In this document: positions 1-13,300 of the stretch, piece by piece | Layout: the number at the start of each line of letters is the position of its first letter | Position numbering within the stretch: the stretch's first letter is position 1 | Source: Ciona intestinalis | Taxonomy: Eukaryota; Chordata; Ascidiacea; Phlebobranchia; Cionidae | Length of the DNA: 64,000 bases | Reading direction: 5' to 3' | Assembly (NCBI RefSeq): GCF_000224145.3 | Contig: NC_020174.2 | Coordinates: 2,277,056-2,341,055 of the forward strand | Notes under the pieces: generated by a model | What the model was told of the DNA's origin: nothing | The model's input: only the letters and a program-made list of their open reading frames with translations | Databases searched by the model: none | Translations under genes and position numbers: made by a program

Positions 1-1197
1 TTTTGATGGCACCGTTCAACTTGTCAAACAAGCGTACATTGCAGTTAATTTGCCAACACAAATGAAGTTCCAGGCGACATATTGTAAACACGGCGCGTAT
101 AATGACCATTCGAGCCGCATTTATTTGCTTTTAAGCCGATCTTGCCTAGCGTGAAATCGCGCGAATGACGTGTAATGCCACGCGTCATAAGATCATTGTT
201 AACGCCGACTTGAAAGCTGCCACGGGCTGTAAGTAACTGATCTCCGCCTAATTACCGAGACTAATTTCCCGCTGTGGATAAAACATTGGAGCCGACACCT
301 CGCCTCGGCGGACGCCTTGTTCGAAACAACTGCATCAGCATCGATCCTTTGTTTAAGACCAAACAATACCTCGGTAAAATTAATGCAAGAACTTAGCGTT
401 TTTTTTGGCTAAATTAATGTAATTCGTATGAAACAGTATAGGCTATACCGTATAGCGTGTTTTAATATGGTGGTTTAGCAAAAGCTTCTTTACAGTTCAA
501 TTACGCCAGTAAGTCTAGCCGAACTGCAAAAATACGGGTCGTTCTGAAATAAGAACGTTTTTGTGCTAGGACCATTAAAACCATTAGCGTTTCACATACG
601 AACAGGAACCATAACGACATATGAACTACAAAATTATTTGTATATGCTTATGTGTTGTCTTAACCGTCTGTACCAGTCCGTCACACCGGGTTCGACTTCT
701 ATAAACGGCGTAATTGCAACGAAAAGTAAACAAGTAAATAGGTTGAATAAAATACAGGGAACGGCCATGACAAAAACACTTGTCCACTTTTAAAATCACG
801 AAATTCAAGCCGTTTTAAGGTAACACAATAATTTTAAACCAATTTTGCAGTTTAAAAGCGCTCTTCATTTACCTGTAATCTCCAATTACTTATATAGAAC
901 TGCGTCTTATATTGCGCTGTTATAAACCGCTTAATCAGCAAGGGCCGTTCACAGATAAACATTGGCACATAATTGTGTGAGACATTCATCAAATTTTAAG
1001 AAAATCCGTAAAGATTTTCTAGTGACGTGTCCGTTGCTGTGAGTCGCCCAGTTCCCCCGCCGCGAGAAGATTAAACTATAATTGCCGACGCATGAGTACT
1101 GTAGTGATGTTAGTTTTTATAGTTATAACATAGTTAACACAAAAGGATTTTCGGACCTTGTGCTTTCCATATATCTATCAATGTAAATTACTTATAT

Positions 1198-1276
1198 TAC
1201 TGTGGGGGGAAGATGGGATACAAATTGGACGATAAAGTAAAATGAAAACGTGTCCCATCTTTCCCCACCCTAATAT
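1198..1276 (-). repeat. TIR element (MITE), internally deleted short copy
   Basis: About 79 bp. The left end is a TGTGGGGGGAAGATGGGATA-like terminus and the right end reads TGTCCCATCTTTCCCCACCC. The internal body is nearly gone, so the copy is close to a plain hairpin. Confidence 0.8.
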
Positions 1277-4200
1277 ATATATACGATTTAATTCATCTAT
1301 ATATAAATAGAACATACGTTTTCAAGTATGACTTTCATGCAGTAAAAGTTAAATTTATTTTTAGTATCAATGTGTAGGCATTGGCAGGTGATATTTCCTT
1401 GTGAGGCACAGCCAGGTGCAGCATGTTTATTAGCACTCATGACGCTTGTTTGATATTCATTGATCTGGAAACGAGCCCGAAAGACCGAAAACAGAAAATA
1501 AACTTTTTCTGGTAATTTTCGCCATGACTTACAATGAGTTTATTTATGCAGTTTAATGTAAATTCTACACCGTTAAAAATGATTGATAGGTATAACTATT
1601 TAGGGTTCCAAAACATCCGCGTACAGTTCGAATCCTGTATTTGCAGTTTCTGCCCTATATTAACTGATACGGGATTAACCTATTTGCTTGTATTGGCAAA
1701 GAAGCATTAACCAGGTAGACTCGCGTCTGTGTGGCGACCTGTATTAGGTCGATTTAACAAAACCCATTTTTAATCGGAAATTTTTATTCGATTAGTCCAG
1801 TTTAAATATTGTGCAAAACAAACTGCTGAAAATAAATTTTGGAATAAAATTTTGAAATAATATTTCTAACTAATTAAAACACCACTCTGTATTTTACGTA
1901 TTTATTATTTATATAAATCTGGTTTAAAACTAAGAGTTATATAATATGTACGTTAAAAATCTGCTAAAATCTCACGAAATTTTCCATGAATATCGAACAT
2001 ATGTCGCAAATAATGAAGGGACAGTGACCGTGTAATGGCAGCATGTGACTTGTTTTGAAAAGCCGTGGAATTGGTGTTACTTATTCGACACTAACATGAC
2101 GGGAAATTCAATATGTGGACAGATAAGCTTACAATAATAGCAATAATCGAAAGCTGGAGCACAAAATTGTTAATTATGCCTGAACAAAGTCGTCCTAATG
2201 CAAAATTTCGCGGTCTGCGTGGGAACTGTCTATAAAAACATAGACATTATGCAAAAATTGATGAACCAATGTTTTTTAAAAGTTATACCGTCCCGTTTAC
2301 CTTAAAACGACCCGCTTTATAGTTTAAAACAACAACTCGTAACTTTTAATGTTATCTTTGACAGACTACGATCCGGCAGTGGATGTTTTTCTTTAGTGGC
2401 AAGAATACAAACCATTAAGGCTTTTTTGGGAAATCGGTCATTTTGATTATTTTGATTCTAAATTACCGTCTGCGTTTAATAGTTGTGTCTTTACATCAAA
2501 CAGTTTTTTCAGATTCCGCCAGTACTAAACTATTGGAGCTGTGATCAGACCGCAAACTACAATATGCTGTGTTTAATAAGTAATTTGTCTGCTGCATGGT
2601 ATGCTAATAAGATAATAAATACTAAGGTATACGAATTAATTCATTTGTTTCTTTGCCACAGCGGGACTATGTTTTAAAACAGTAGGATTACAATGCATGT
2701 ATCGCCACACACCCATGCTGCATAATAATGCCATAAAATTTGTATCGGCTTAAAATGGCTTGCTGTTATACGCATTAAGGATTATAAGACCATGTTTAAT
2801 GTTGTTAGACATCACCTTATGTTTGTGTAAAGTCTTACCTTGCAACGGCAGCAACACAAATGCTAGACCCTGCTTAATGGGGGCAGCGTTTTTCTTTTCG
2901 TCTGCGATCGCGTCTTTTGTTTCCCTCCCAGCTAAAACCGACAGCAGTCGAGCAGAGAGCATTCAGACGCCGAGGCAGTTTATGGTAGATTGGCTCAATC
3001 AGCGCAGGGCCGTTGACATGGTGATGGACGCGTTGCTGTTTTAAGTTGGTAGACAAATTTAAAACCTAGAAATATGGCGGATATTAATTAAAGGTCGACA
3101 TATTAATTAGTTCTCTTTCATGAGATTTTTACAAAGGAAACGTAAAAAACTGTTATTGTTTAAGATATTTTTTACGATTTATTATTATTTTTCTTTGGCT
3201 TTCGTGATAATTCAAGCGTCCATATAGAACAAGGACAGGTAATTAAAAATAACAGGCAGAACACTAGGCCAGTGTTTGATGTTATAGCGCGTTATAATTA
3301 CAAGGGCGCGTTGTTCAAAGTGTGAAAGACGTGTGGTTTAGATAGCGGGTTAGTGTGATACCAGGCACGAGTGTGTGATTCGTTTTGGTGGTCAATCATT
3401 TTGCGCGTGTATTGAAAAGCGATCGTTTGTCAGGGTGCGGTCGCAAGGCAATTACGAAACAATACACGCAGCTCTGCTGCTTTGTCTGCACACCACGCAT
3501 CTGGTCAGGTAGATTCGGCACAGATGGTGTCTGGGAAGTTATCGGCTGTAAAACTTGCAACGCAAGATCACTGCATGGTGCCGCACTCGTGGCTATCAGC
3601 GTGCGAATAACTTGCAACGTGATAATTGGGCGTGGGAGACTGTGGTTTCATAAGGTTCAGTTTAGGGAAAATTCGCACTTGTATGACGGCTATAGTGAAA
3701 ATATAATTGCTGTCTTTTTAGAAAATGAGTTTTGTGTATAAGGTTGTGAAAATTTCGTAAGCTAGTTAGCGATAGGGTTGATTTAGTTTTGATAAGTTGT
3801 TTGTTTTGTGGGAAAACTTTTGATCGTTAAGTTGTACACGGGCCCGATTCACTAGGGTTACGACAATGAACAATAGTGTTGAATTTCGGCGTGACGCAGT
3901 TGATGACGTTATCTTTTACCTACGTTCGGGAAATGGCTGTGTGGTTTCAAAAAAAGTACGAAATTATCACGTATAGGAAGTAATATTCGTTTATAGATAA
4001 ATCTCTGTATTAAGTCTTCTTTTCCGTGATCATTTTGTTTTTTATTTTCATGTTGTCGGTCACCCGTGTTTCCTGCACTTTCATGCTTCGTCGGTTTTTA
4101 CAGCGCGCGTTTGTGACGTCACAAGCGCCAATTAGTCACCTCACCAGACGCGCGAGCCGCGATCGAAGTAAATTAACTGCGATCAGTTACCGACGGTTTT

Positions 4201-4813
4201 ATTGCCGTCATAAAACGCGAAAGAAATGATCAGCACGTTTGATGCAGCCTAGAGAGCACGCTTGGTGTCATTCGAGCGTTTTTAGCGAAACTGTAGGAGT
4301 AAACAGTGAGCCTTACCCAGGAAACTAACCAGCAAGTCACGGGTCGCCTGGGCACACCTAGATGGGGTAACGTTTTGCACGAAGGTCTTGTCATTTACCA
4401 CTTCTGAGTCAGACCCCAAAGCACCTGTACAAGTTGTACGGAAACATCGTTTACGTATAGCGGAGCGGGTATTGTAGTATATAACCAAAAGTAAAGTAGT
4501 AAGTGCTATTGTAGGCAAAACGCGGCAGATTTAAAACTCAGATTTTTCGACATGTTTTGACAGATACCTTTTAAAGGCGTAGTAATAAAGCTGAACAGTT
4601 AAAAGCAATGTTTCGATTAGTTAAACTCTACTTTCTCACTGACGAGTTTTCGTCAGACAGTCGATAAAATCGAATCAACAATCGATATTTCCAAACAAAT
4701 AAAAGCCAATAATTTTATTTATCTCGTTTAAGGATAAATTATCGCGAGTTTTTACATTAAATATCAGTTCTTACTGCGGTGATAGTTTCACGTATCTTGG
4801 CGCGCTTGAGTTC

Positions 4814-5007
4814 GTATGGCGGGGTAAAATGGCACACGTTTTTATTCTTTTTTCGGCACATGTTTTCATTGAAGTTTTGCTAGTAAACAAAGAATATTTA
4901 CAGAATTATATACCCGTAGCTCCGACTCTTTTTAACTGTTCAAAATAAGATTAGTAAATATGGGGATTAGATTCCAATGGTATCCCATCTTACCCCACAG
5001 TACTATA
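4814..5007 (+). repeat. TIR element (MITE), subfamily B
   Basis: Full-length copy of about 194 bp. It starts near GGCGGGGTAAAATGG and ends TATCCCATCTTACCCCACAG followed by TACTATA. The CCCCACAGTACTA right end defines subfamily B. Confidence 0.85.
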
Positions 5008-7044
5008 TACACAGTCTTTGTTTAACCCATTGTGTTTCCAGTAGATGTTTCGCCCTTTAATACTCATATTTTCGTATGTTCATTCTTAATTGCCAGTTTG
5101 CCGAGATTTTATTTCCATAAGTTTATAATAACAATGCAAAATTTTTGCCCTGAATTTTTTATGTAATGTAAATTTAGACGTTAAATATTTATCGTATAAT
5201 TTCATGCACCTAGTAATTTAGAAAAGTTAAATTGCTTTTTTTATTCAATACCTATGTTTATCGGGAATCGAAACATTGTGTTTAAAATCTTTATACTGAA
5301 ACCAATACCTTTAATAATTAATGTTCAAGCGCCCGGCAACAAAAAGTTTCGTAGACTGACAATACGGGTTGATGTGAATAATTTATATCAAGCACTGTCT
5401 AGTCTTATCGCACGTTAATGCATTCTGGTGGCCCCGAGCCTCGTGGCTTTGACGGCGGGATTTCGCGCACCCTGGGCCGGCCGAACTTAATTAACTGTCG
5501 GGCCCACACAATGAATCCTTTAATTGGGTGCTGGATGAACATAGTTGAGTTTCGAGTCCCGAGCGACCTTATTAGGACTGTACGTTGAAGGTAATTGGCG
5601 TGCGGTAGTTGCAAGGGAATACATGTTATGCGCTGAAACACCAAATACGTAAACCGCAATCCAACTAACTCAATTGCTGTCAAGCAAAGTCAGTTATCGT
5701 CTATTAGTTGGATTTGCTCCATGTTTTCCTTCGTTTTTCTGCCATATTACTTGCGATACACCGTACAGTATAAAAAGGCTTATATAGCGCATTGATTTAT
5801 TTGCTGTTACAGCCATACAAGTCGCTATTACGTTGCATTAAGCGTGTTTAAAAATAAACCGGAAAAATGCTCAATGATTTTCCACCCCATGATAATTCCC
5901 ACTTAAAAGCGAAATCCGGATGTAAATATGCAGCGCACCAGTGGAGCGAGAAATGTATTGTTACCCAGCCACACAAACCAATGTCAAGTATCGATAAGAA
6001 ATTCCCACAGGTCTAAAATAAAGGTGATATGATTCTTGTGGAGCGCGAATTAATTTCCCTGCATCAATATTAATTATATGGCGCTGATTAGACAATGGTC
6101 CGGCAAGGTAACCCATTCTTGGAGTTTTTTTTCTTCGAGCAGATGCGCCAACCAGAGACTACGGTTTCTCGTATTGCTGTTTCGTGCTTTTAAGAAATAG
6201 CCGAGGCCAAGTTTATCTTTACCCACATAATCATTATTAAAACGCCGCTAAAAAAATTTTTTGGTTCTCTTTTTTAAGGCGACGTAATGGGAGAGTTGTC
6301 ACGTGAGTAACTTGACTGTGGCGACAATCGTCCAAGATGTATTTTCCCACGATCGCTCAAGCTGTGCTTACGTCACAACTTACTTACCTTCGGATCAGAT
6401 ACCCTTGCGAACTTACCTCTCTTAGCAGCTTGTAATCCGAAATTGATACGTGAATGTTGGCAGTTAGGATTTTAGCAGCAAACTTGAAATTTCTTTGTTT
6501 AAATCACACACATAAACCTGTTTCCCCGTCACGGATGCATTGTGTATTATATTCTAATCGTATTTAAGGATTTGGGTCGAATTTTGTGTCGAGTACCACG
6601 TCGAACTGTCTGGCACGAATTACATGCATTGGGTGTAGGGGAATATAAAGGGAGACTGGCGCCGCTTGCTTCTTCAGTTGAATTGGTCGCAGCGACTAAT
6701 CTTCCGCAATTAAAGTGCGCAGTCCTTATCGGGCAACCATGCGTCCATTTTCGTAAGAGGGCAGCAGCCAGCGACAAACACGCAAGAAATTCATCAAGTT
6801 AAAAAGCGCAGAAAAAATAAGAGCGACTTAATTGGCTTTGGACACGCAAGGACGCCTTGGCCCGTGCGAAAATTAATGTGGCCGCGAAATGCGCGGATCA
6901 GGTTTTGGTCAGTGTCACAGGGTCAAATGACTGACTGGGTTGCATGGGAAGGCAGGGTTACTGTGTGTGGTGTAACAACTTTAGGGCCGAATTCTCACAG
7001 GATCATTACGCTAAAAGTGAGATTGTTTAACAGAAAGCTATACC

Positions 7045-7242
7045 ATAGTAGGCTGGGGGAAGTTGGGACACCTTTAACATATACTATTCAAAAATCTCGA
7101 TCGTGTTTTAAACAATTAACAACGATCTATGGGAGTAATAAGGAAACGGTTTTATAATTCTTTGAATGTTCTTTGTTTACTAACAACTGGGCGGAAAAAA
7201 AAGGAGGAAAATGTGTCCCATTTTTCCCCACTCTCTACTATA
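7045..7242 (-). repeat. TIR element (MITE), subfamily A
   Basis: About 198 bp lying just upstream of the protocadherin start. The left end is TAGTAGGCTGGGGGAAGTTG and the right end is GTCCCATTTTTCCCCACTC. It is inserted in reverse relative to the consensus I use. Confidence 0.85.
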
Positions 7243-7307
7243 CGACCGTTTTTGTAAATGTACCATATTAAGAATTCACTTACTATAATTCTATTTCTTT
7301 ATTACAG

Positions 7308-7317
7308 AAGTAGCAAA
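7308..7317 (+). promoter_or_regulatory. 3' splice acceptor 10 nt upstream of the protocadherin ATG (cis or SL trans-splice)
   Basis: A pyrimidine-rich tract followed by ATTACAG ends at 7307, only 10 bases before the initiator ATG. It could join a distant 5' untranslated exon, or it could receive a trans-spliced leader, which is common in Ciona. I see no upstream donor that decides between the two. Confidence 0.45.
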
Positions 7318-10300
7318 ATGAATATAATTGTAATAACTTTTGCGGTCACGCTACTTTCTATATTCAAATTCCAAAATACTAATGCTTCTAACACAGTATC
7401 TTTGCGGGTGTATGTTAACGAAGGAAATGCACCAGGTAAGTGAAATGTTTAGTCCTGATATGGATTATGAACCTAAAATATCTAGCCCACAATTTATGAA
7501 TTCGAAGCTCGATGCTGCTTATTAAAAGTGTCACCTGCAAAGCTTCCATATGCGTGGTAACTAGTAAGCGGGCACGAGGTGTATGAAACAGAACACCCGT
7601 GTTATAACGACTCTGTGCATAAGTCGCATGAATTCATTTAACTTGTATTTTTTGCAGGGGAGGTTGTTGCAGACATGTCCGAAATATTTGGCTTACTTTG
7701 GAAAGACAGACTCGATCGTCACTTCAAACTTCTTAATCAGAAAATAGTTTCATCGTCGTCATTTAATTTGCCCACTTCGCTGCAGCAACGCCCTCATGCA
7801 GTTGCACTTGGTGCTTCTAATGGACTTATGACCCTGCGTAGAGTCGTGGACAGGGAAGTGGAATGCGGCCAAGCGAAGGAATGTATTATAAAAGTTCAGG
7901 TAGGACGATTCATAAATATTTGATGTCCAATACACGACTGTTTCTCGATATAAAAAGGCCGTTGTGTGTAACGCCGTTTAATGGCTATGAAAATGTTCTT
8001 GGTATAAATAATAGATGCCGTATCAAGTCTAATGATCTGGTCAAACTGTGCGTTCAAGTTTATGAGCTTATGCCAGGGTTAATCTGAACACGAGTGATTA
8101 AAGATTCATGTACAAAGTGCGGGAGCGATACAAGTTGTAACAAGTAAACATTTGAACCTTTACAGGCCGTCATGCTTCCACAAAGAGTTTTCTCTCTTCT
8201 GAATCTTGACATTGTTATAAACGACATCAATGATAATTTGCCCAAATTCCCACACAAACCAATTGTACTAAATGTGAGCGAAAGTACAGCATTGGCAGAA
8301 CCTGTCAATCTAGACGCATTCCAAGCTCGTGACCTTGATTCAGGTAACATTGGATTAACATGTGTTTAAATGTGCATGTATTTAAACTGGGACTATCATA
8401 CAGCAGTTACAACAGGTAACTCGTAAGAGGGTACGAGGTGTGTGAAACAAAACACACGTGTTATAACGACTGTCGATGTCCCGACGCGCAAGTAAATACG
8501 TTACATTCATTTATTCATTCAGCTATTTATTCGTTATTAATTCATTCGTTTATTTATTAACACATTATAACGACTGTCGCTTTCTCGCCACGCATATGAT
8601 AAAGAAAGTTACATTCATTTATTCATTCATTCATTCATTATAACAAGTATTGCATACAGGTAACAACTCCCGTATTTCGTATTCTATTTCGCCAAGTAAG
8701 CCGTTTGAGGTCCAACAAGGGGTTGATGAGGCGGGCCGACCTCATTTACAGTTGCTTCTTAACGCTGAATTAGGTAAGTAAAACAAGCGATTTTCTATTC
8801 TGTTCTATATTGGTGATGTCATACGGCGAGGCCCGCCAGGGTACCTTGGATTTAGGTTTAGTCTATATTATATAGTATAGGGTCGGGTAAGATTAGACAT
8901 GTTTTTTATTCTTTTTTATTATCCTATTTGCTAGTAAACTGAGATCATTTACAGAAATAAAAAGTTATGTCCTCACAACTTTAAAACGGTGTTGATAATT
9001 TTTAAAAACACGTATTCTATTTTACCCCACAGTCTTAAACTTTTCTAAATGACATACCACGTTGATAAACCCTTTAAACAAATCTTATGTTAAAATACTT
9101 TTACAGATTATGAGACAAAGTCGGTTTACCATTTGACCCTTCACGCAACTGACCACGGAAAACCCGCATTATCCAATCAAGTTACTGTCAGAATTATGGT
9201 GACTGATTCGAACGACCACAGCCCTGTGTTTTCCACAAGCTCTGAGTTGGTGATCGAGTTGCTGGAAAACCAAGAGCCTGGAATTATTCAAACTGTTCAT
9301 GCGACTGATAGGGATTCTGGCGAAAACGGTCGAGTAAGATACTTTCTTGGGGACGAACCACAATCTGTCTCCCATCAGTTGGTTACTGTAGATGAAAATT
9401 CTGGAGAAGTTACTTTGGTCAGAAATCTTGATCGGGAAGTTCACGATGGGTAAGTCTAGAAAAGTCAACATTAAAATAAAAGTCTAAAATGTTAAAATTT
9501 AAAAATGGAAAATATTAAAATAAAAACATAGGTATAAAAATGTTAAAAATAAAACAACATTAAAATAAACATTAAAATAAAAACGATGGTCTAATAATGT
9601 TAAAATTAAAAAAACTGTCAACAGTAAAAAAGAGTGGTCTAAAAAAACAACGATAAAACTGTTTCTTCTCTTCAGCATGAGAATTCTGATAGAAGCACGT
9701 GATTCCCCAGCGACCAATCAGCGCACGACTCGCATGTGGTTGGTTCTTCGTGTTGATGATGACAATGATAATGCTCCAGTTATAAATATGAACTTTATTG
9801 TAGATGCTGACGGCCAAACAGGTTCGTTTTTATCGAGCTGCATATTTAAGGCCAAAAATTGTGGAAATAATATCGACTTAGATAACAAACCAATTCAATT
9901 TAATGTGTTATGCAACTAAAATAATTTTATGCGGTAGAAATATTTATTGCCCTTATGTAACGTAGTTTTTAAAGGTTAATTTCGGATAGTTGTTGTATCA
10001 TGTGACATAAATGGTAGGGTGGGGTAAGGTGGGACAAGTTTTTATTCTCTATTCTCGTCCTATTTGGTAGTAAACAAGCTATAAATATACAGGTTTATAA
10101 AACCGTAGCCCCGCAACACCAAAAGAGCGTTGTTAATTGTAAAAACACGATCGGGAAATATGGAAATATAGTATAAAACCCTAAACTGCTTACACGAAGT
10201 ACGAAATATAACGATGTTATTTTCTCCAGCATATATATCTGAAGCATCTCCTGTCGGAACATACGTGGCCTACGTTAGTGCTACTGATGCCGACCATGGA

Positions 10301-13300
10301 AAAAACAGCGAAGTAGAAATTTCCATCAAGACATTAATCAACGGGAACTTTGTATCTTCCGGACATTTTGAACTAGCAGCTGATGGTTTGATCGGGACGG
10401 GTCTTGAGTTAGACCGGGAAGTCCAGAGCATTTACAAAGTTGCTGTGATTGCATGCGACGCAGGGGATAAAATAAGGTAAAAATAAATTATATAAAGAGT
10501 AGAGTGGGGAAGATGGAACAACTTTTCATTCTATTTTCTTGTCCCATTTGGTGGTAAACAAAAAACATTTAAATAATTATGAAACCGTGTTCTTGCGACT
10601 CCCTTTTTGACCGTTGGTAATTGTTTAAAAAACGTATTTACAATATGTTTTTACAATATTAAATTAGTAATATCATATATAATAATTATAATATGATTTT
10701 GTTCAGGTGTTCACGCAACAATATCACTGTCATTATACTTGACGAAAACGATCACACCCCTGTATTTAAGAAGTCAGTGTATGAAGTTACATTGTCAGAA
10801 GCTGATGGAATTGGAACATCTGTCATTACTGTATCTGCATCTGATATGGATAGCAAGTTTGCACCCGTGTGGACAAAAAACGAGGTAAGAATAACTTAAT
10901 GTTGTTTCAATTGCTGTAATGTTTTGTCCCTGGTACATATACTCGGTTTTTATTGTTTTGGTTATAATTTTTTATATTAAAAAAACGTTTTATTAAAATG
11001 TTTTGTTTTTTTGTTATTTAAGAAGACAAGAAGCCTTGATTTTTATATTAAAATTATTCTTTTTTGATTTAAAAAATATTTTTTCGTACAGGTATTTATA
11101 GTTCTAATTTTTTGTTTGTTTGTTCTAGAATAAACAGCTGGAAATTTCACTGAACGGGAAGGTTACTTATTTAATAGAAAGTAGCGATAATACGTTCTCG
11201 GTGGATGCAACGACAGGAGAAGTTACGTTGGTTCGTCCACTGGATCGAGAAGGTCAAAGCGAATGGGAGGTAAAATCATTTTGCAAATAACACAGTGTTT
11301 TAAATGATTAAATATTTTATATTCCGGCGTTTAATTTGATTTTCCGATATAGTACTGTAGGGTAAGACGGGATACCTTTAGCACATAATTCCCATATTTC
11401 CTGATCGTTTATAAACAATTGACAGCGCACTTCCAGCGGTGCTGCTGAGCTTCAGCTAATATTTCTTTTAATATTCTTTGTTTACTACCAAACGGGACGA
11501 AAAAAGCGAATAAAAACTTGTCCCATCTTACCCCATCCAACTATATTTTATATGGTTGCACTTAGCATATCTTAATATTTTTTTTCCTATTCTTACAATT
11601 TTTTTATCCAGGTAAGAGTTATTGCACGAGACGGTGGCAATCCATACAGGGAATCTTTTTGCACCTTAAAAGTCACAGTTTCTGACGTAAACGATAACCG
11701 ACCATTGTTCATTTACCCTGCTGTTGAAAACTCTACTGCACACGCAACAATACTTCGTGACGATGTGATTGCCCGAATACAGGTGAGAATTCTTGCTATA
11801 TTAGTAATGTGGGGGAAACTGGGACAACATAGGCTACCGTGGGGCAAGATAGGAGACCAAAAATCAGAAACATGAATAAACAAATATAACTGTTTTATCC
11901 TTGCGTGTATAGTGATAAAATCTCATATTTCCTGTTCAACAACGATCTTTTAGTGTTCCGGGTCTACCGTTATATAATTCTGTGAACATTCTTTATTTAC
12001 TACCATATGAGACCAGAAAATAAAATTAAAAACATGTCCCATCTCACCCCAGCCTACTACACGTTATTCTAATTACTTTTGAACTTGCAAATTGTAACGT
12101 TCGAACTTTATCCAGGCGATTGACTACGACAGTGAGAAGTTCTCAAAAGTTGAGCTTTCAATGGTTTCCGTGGATGGCTGTACCAACTTGCAAGGGGTCG
12201 ATGGTAACTTGCCATACACTTACTTTATCCTTGATACAAAAACCGGTGACTTGAGGCTCAACATGAGCACAACTGATCTCAACGACGTTGTGGGCACGCA
12301 CAGAATTATTGTGAAGGTGAGAAATGAAAGTATTGCGTTTATATGGTTTCAACGAATTTTATAATACTGTGGGGTAAGATGGGATACTGTTGGCACCTAA
12401 ACGTCTGAGCGTATTTTTAACATTTAACAACGCTATTTTAGAGATTCGTGGTGATATAATAACAAAGTTCTCTAAATATTCTTTGTTTACTATTAAATGG
12501 GGAAAAATAGAAAATAGAATAAAAACACGAACCATCTTACCCCAATCTACTATACAGTTAGATCAAAGTTTAGATAAAAATTCACAAGTTTATTAAGCAT
12601 CTAAAATTACATTTAATACTCAGGCAAGCGACAATGGAACACCGCCTCTTGAAATGAACACCAGTCTCATAATAGTGGTGTCCGACACCTTGCTGTTGCC
12701 ATCTCAAATGTACCACGAGAAAGAAGATGCTCCGTCTGTTCCTGGACTCGCGATTTCAACCAACTTTCTGATTATCGTGATTTCGCTGGCATCCGCTACT
12801 CTTATTTTACTCATTGTTATCACAGCAGTGGTCATCAAATGCAAAAAGGACAATAAGGTAAGATGCTTGTTTTGTTTTTTTCCATATGTATTGTTTGGTG
12901 GGGTAGGATTACCATTAGCATTCCTTTTTCCCGTCCCCGCATTTGGTAGTAAACAAATCATATTTACAGAACTTATAAGCGTAGATCAACGATACTAAAA
13001 CAACGTTGTTAATTCCTTCTAAAAGAGATCTATTTCGCCTTAACGGCATCGTCAGTCTCTTATTAAAATGAAAGTTTTGCCTAAAAAAATCTCCTAAATG
13101 GCATCGTCAGTCCTTTATTCATTTCTAAAGTTTCATGTTTTTTTAGAAAATCCGAACATACAACTGCCGGGATGCGGAAAGCGAGAATGGCTGGGAAGAG
13201 GGGAATACTGACAAAGCACAAACAGTGAACAACAGCAATACCAATACTTGGTCCAAGTCTGTAGTCAGCCATGAAGGTTCATCACAAATTACAGAGAACG

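Larger units (their letters stand above)
1..7042. other. Gene-free 5' region, probable regulatory DNA
   Basis: I see no coding exon here. The open frames on both strands are short, lack family motifs and are not flanked by convincing splice sites. Two copies of the short TIR element (1198-1276 and 4814-5007) are the only repeats I recognise. The stretch lies upstream of the protocadherin gene and may hold its promoter, a 5' untranslated exon and enhancers, but I could not identify a TATA box or a start site. Confidence 0.5.

Noticed and set aside
1600-1645. tRNA T-arm-like sequence (ACAGTTCGAATCCTGT)
   Set aside because: The 5' half, A box and acceptor stem of a tRNA cannot be found at the right distance.
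3385-3741. 118-codon open frame in the upstream region
   Set aside because: It has no recognisable motif, low-complexity composition is absent but so is any domain, and it is not flanked by plausible splice sites. It is probably a chance frame.
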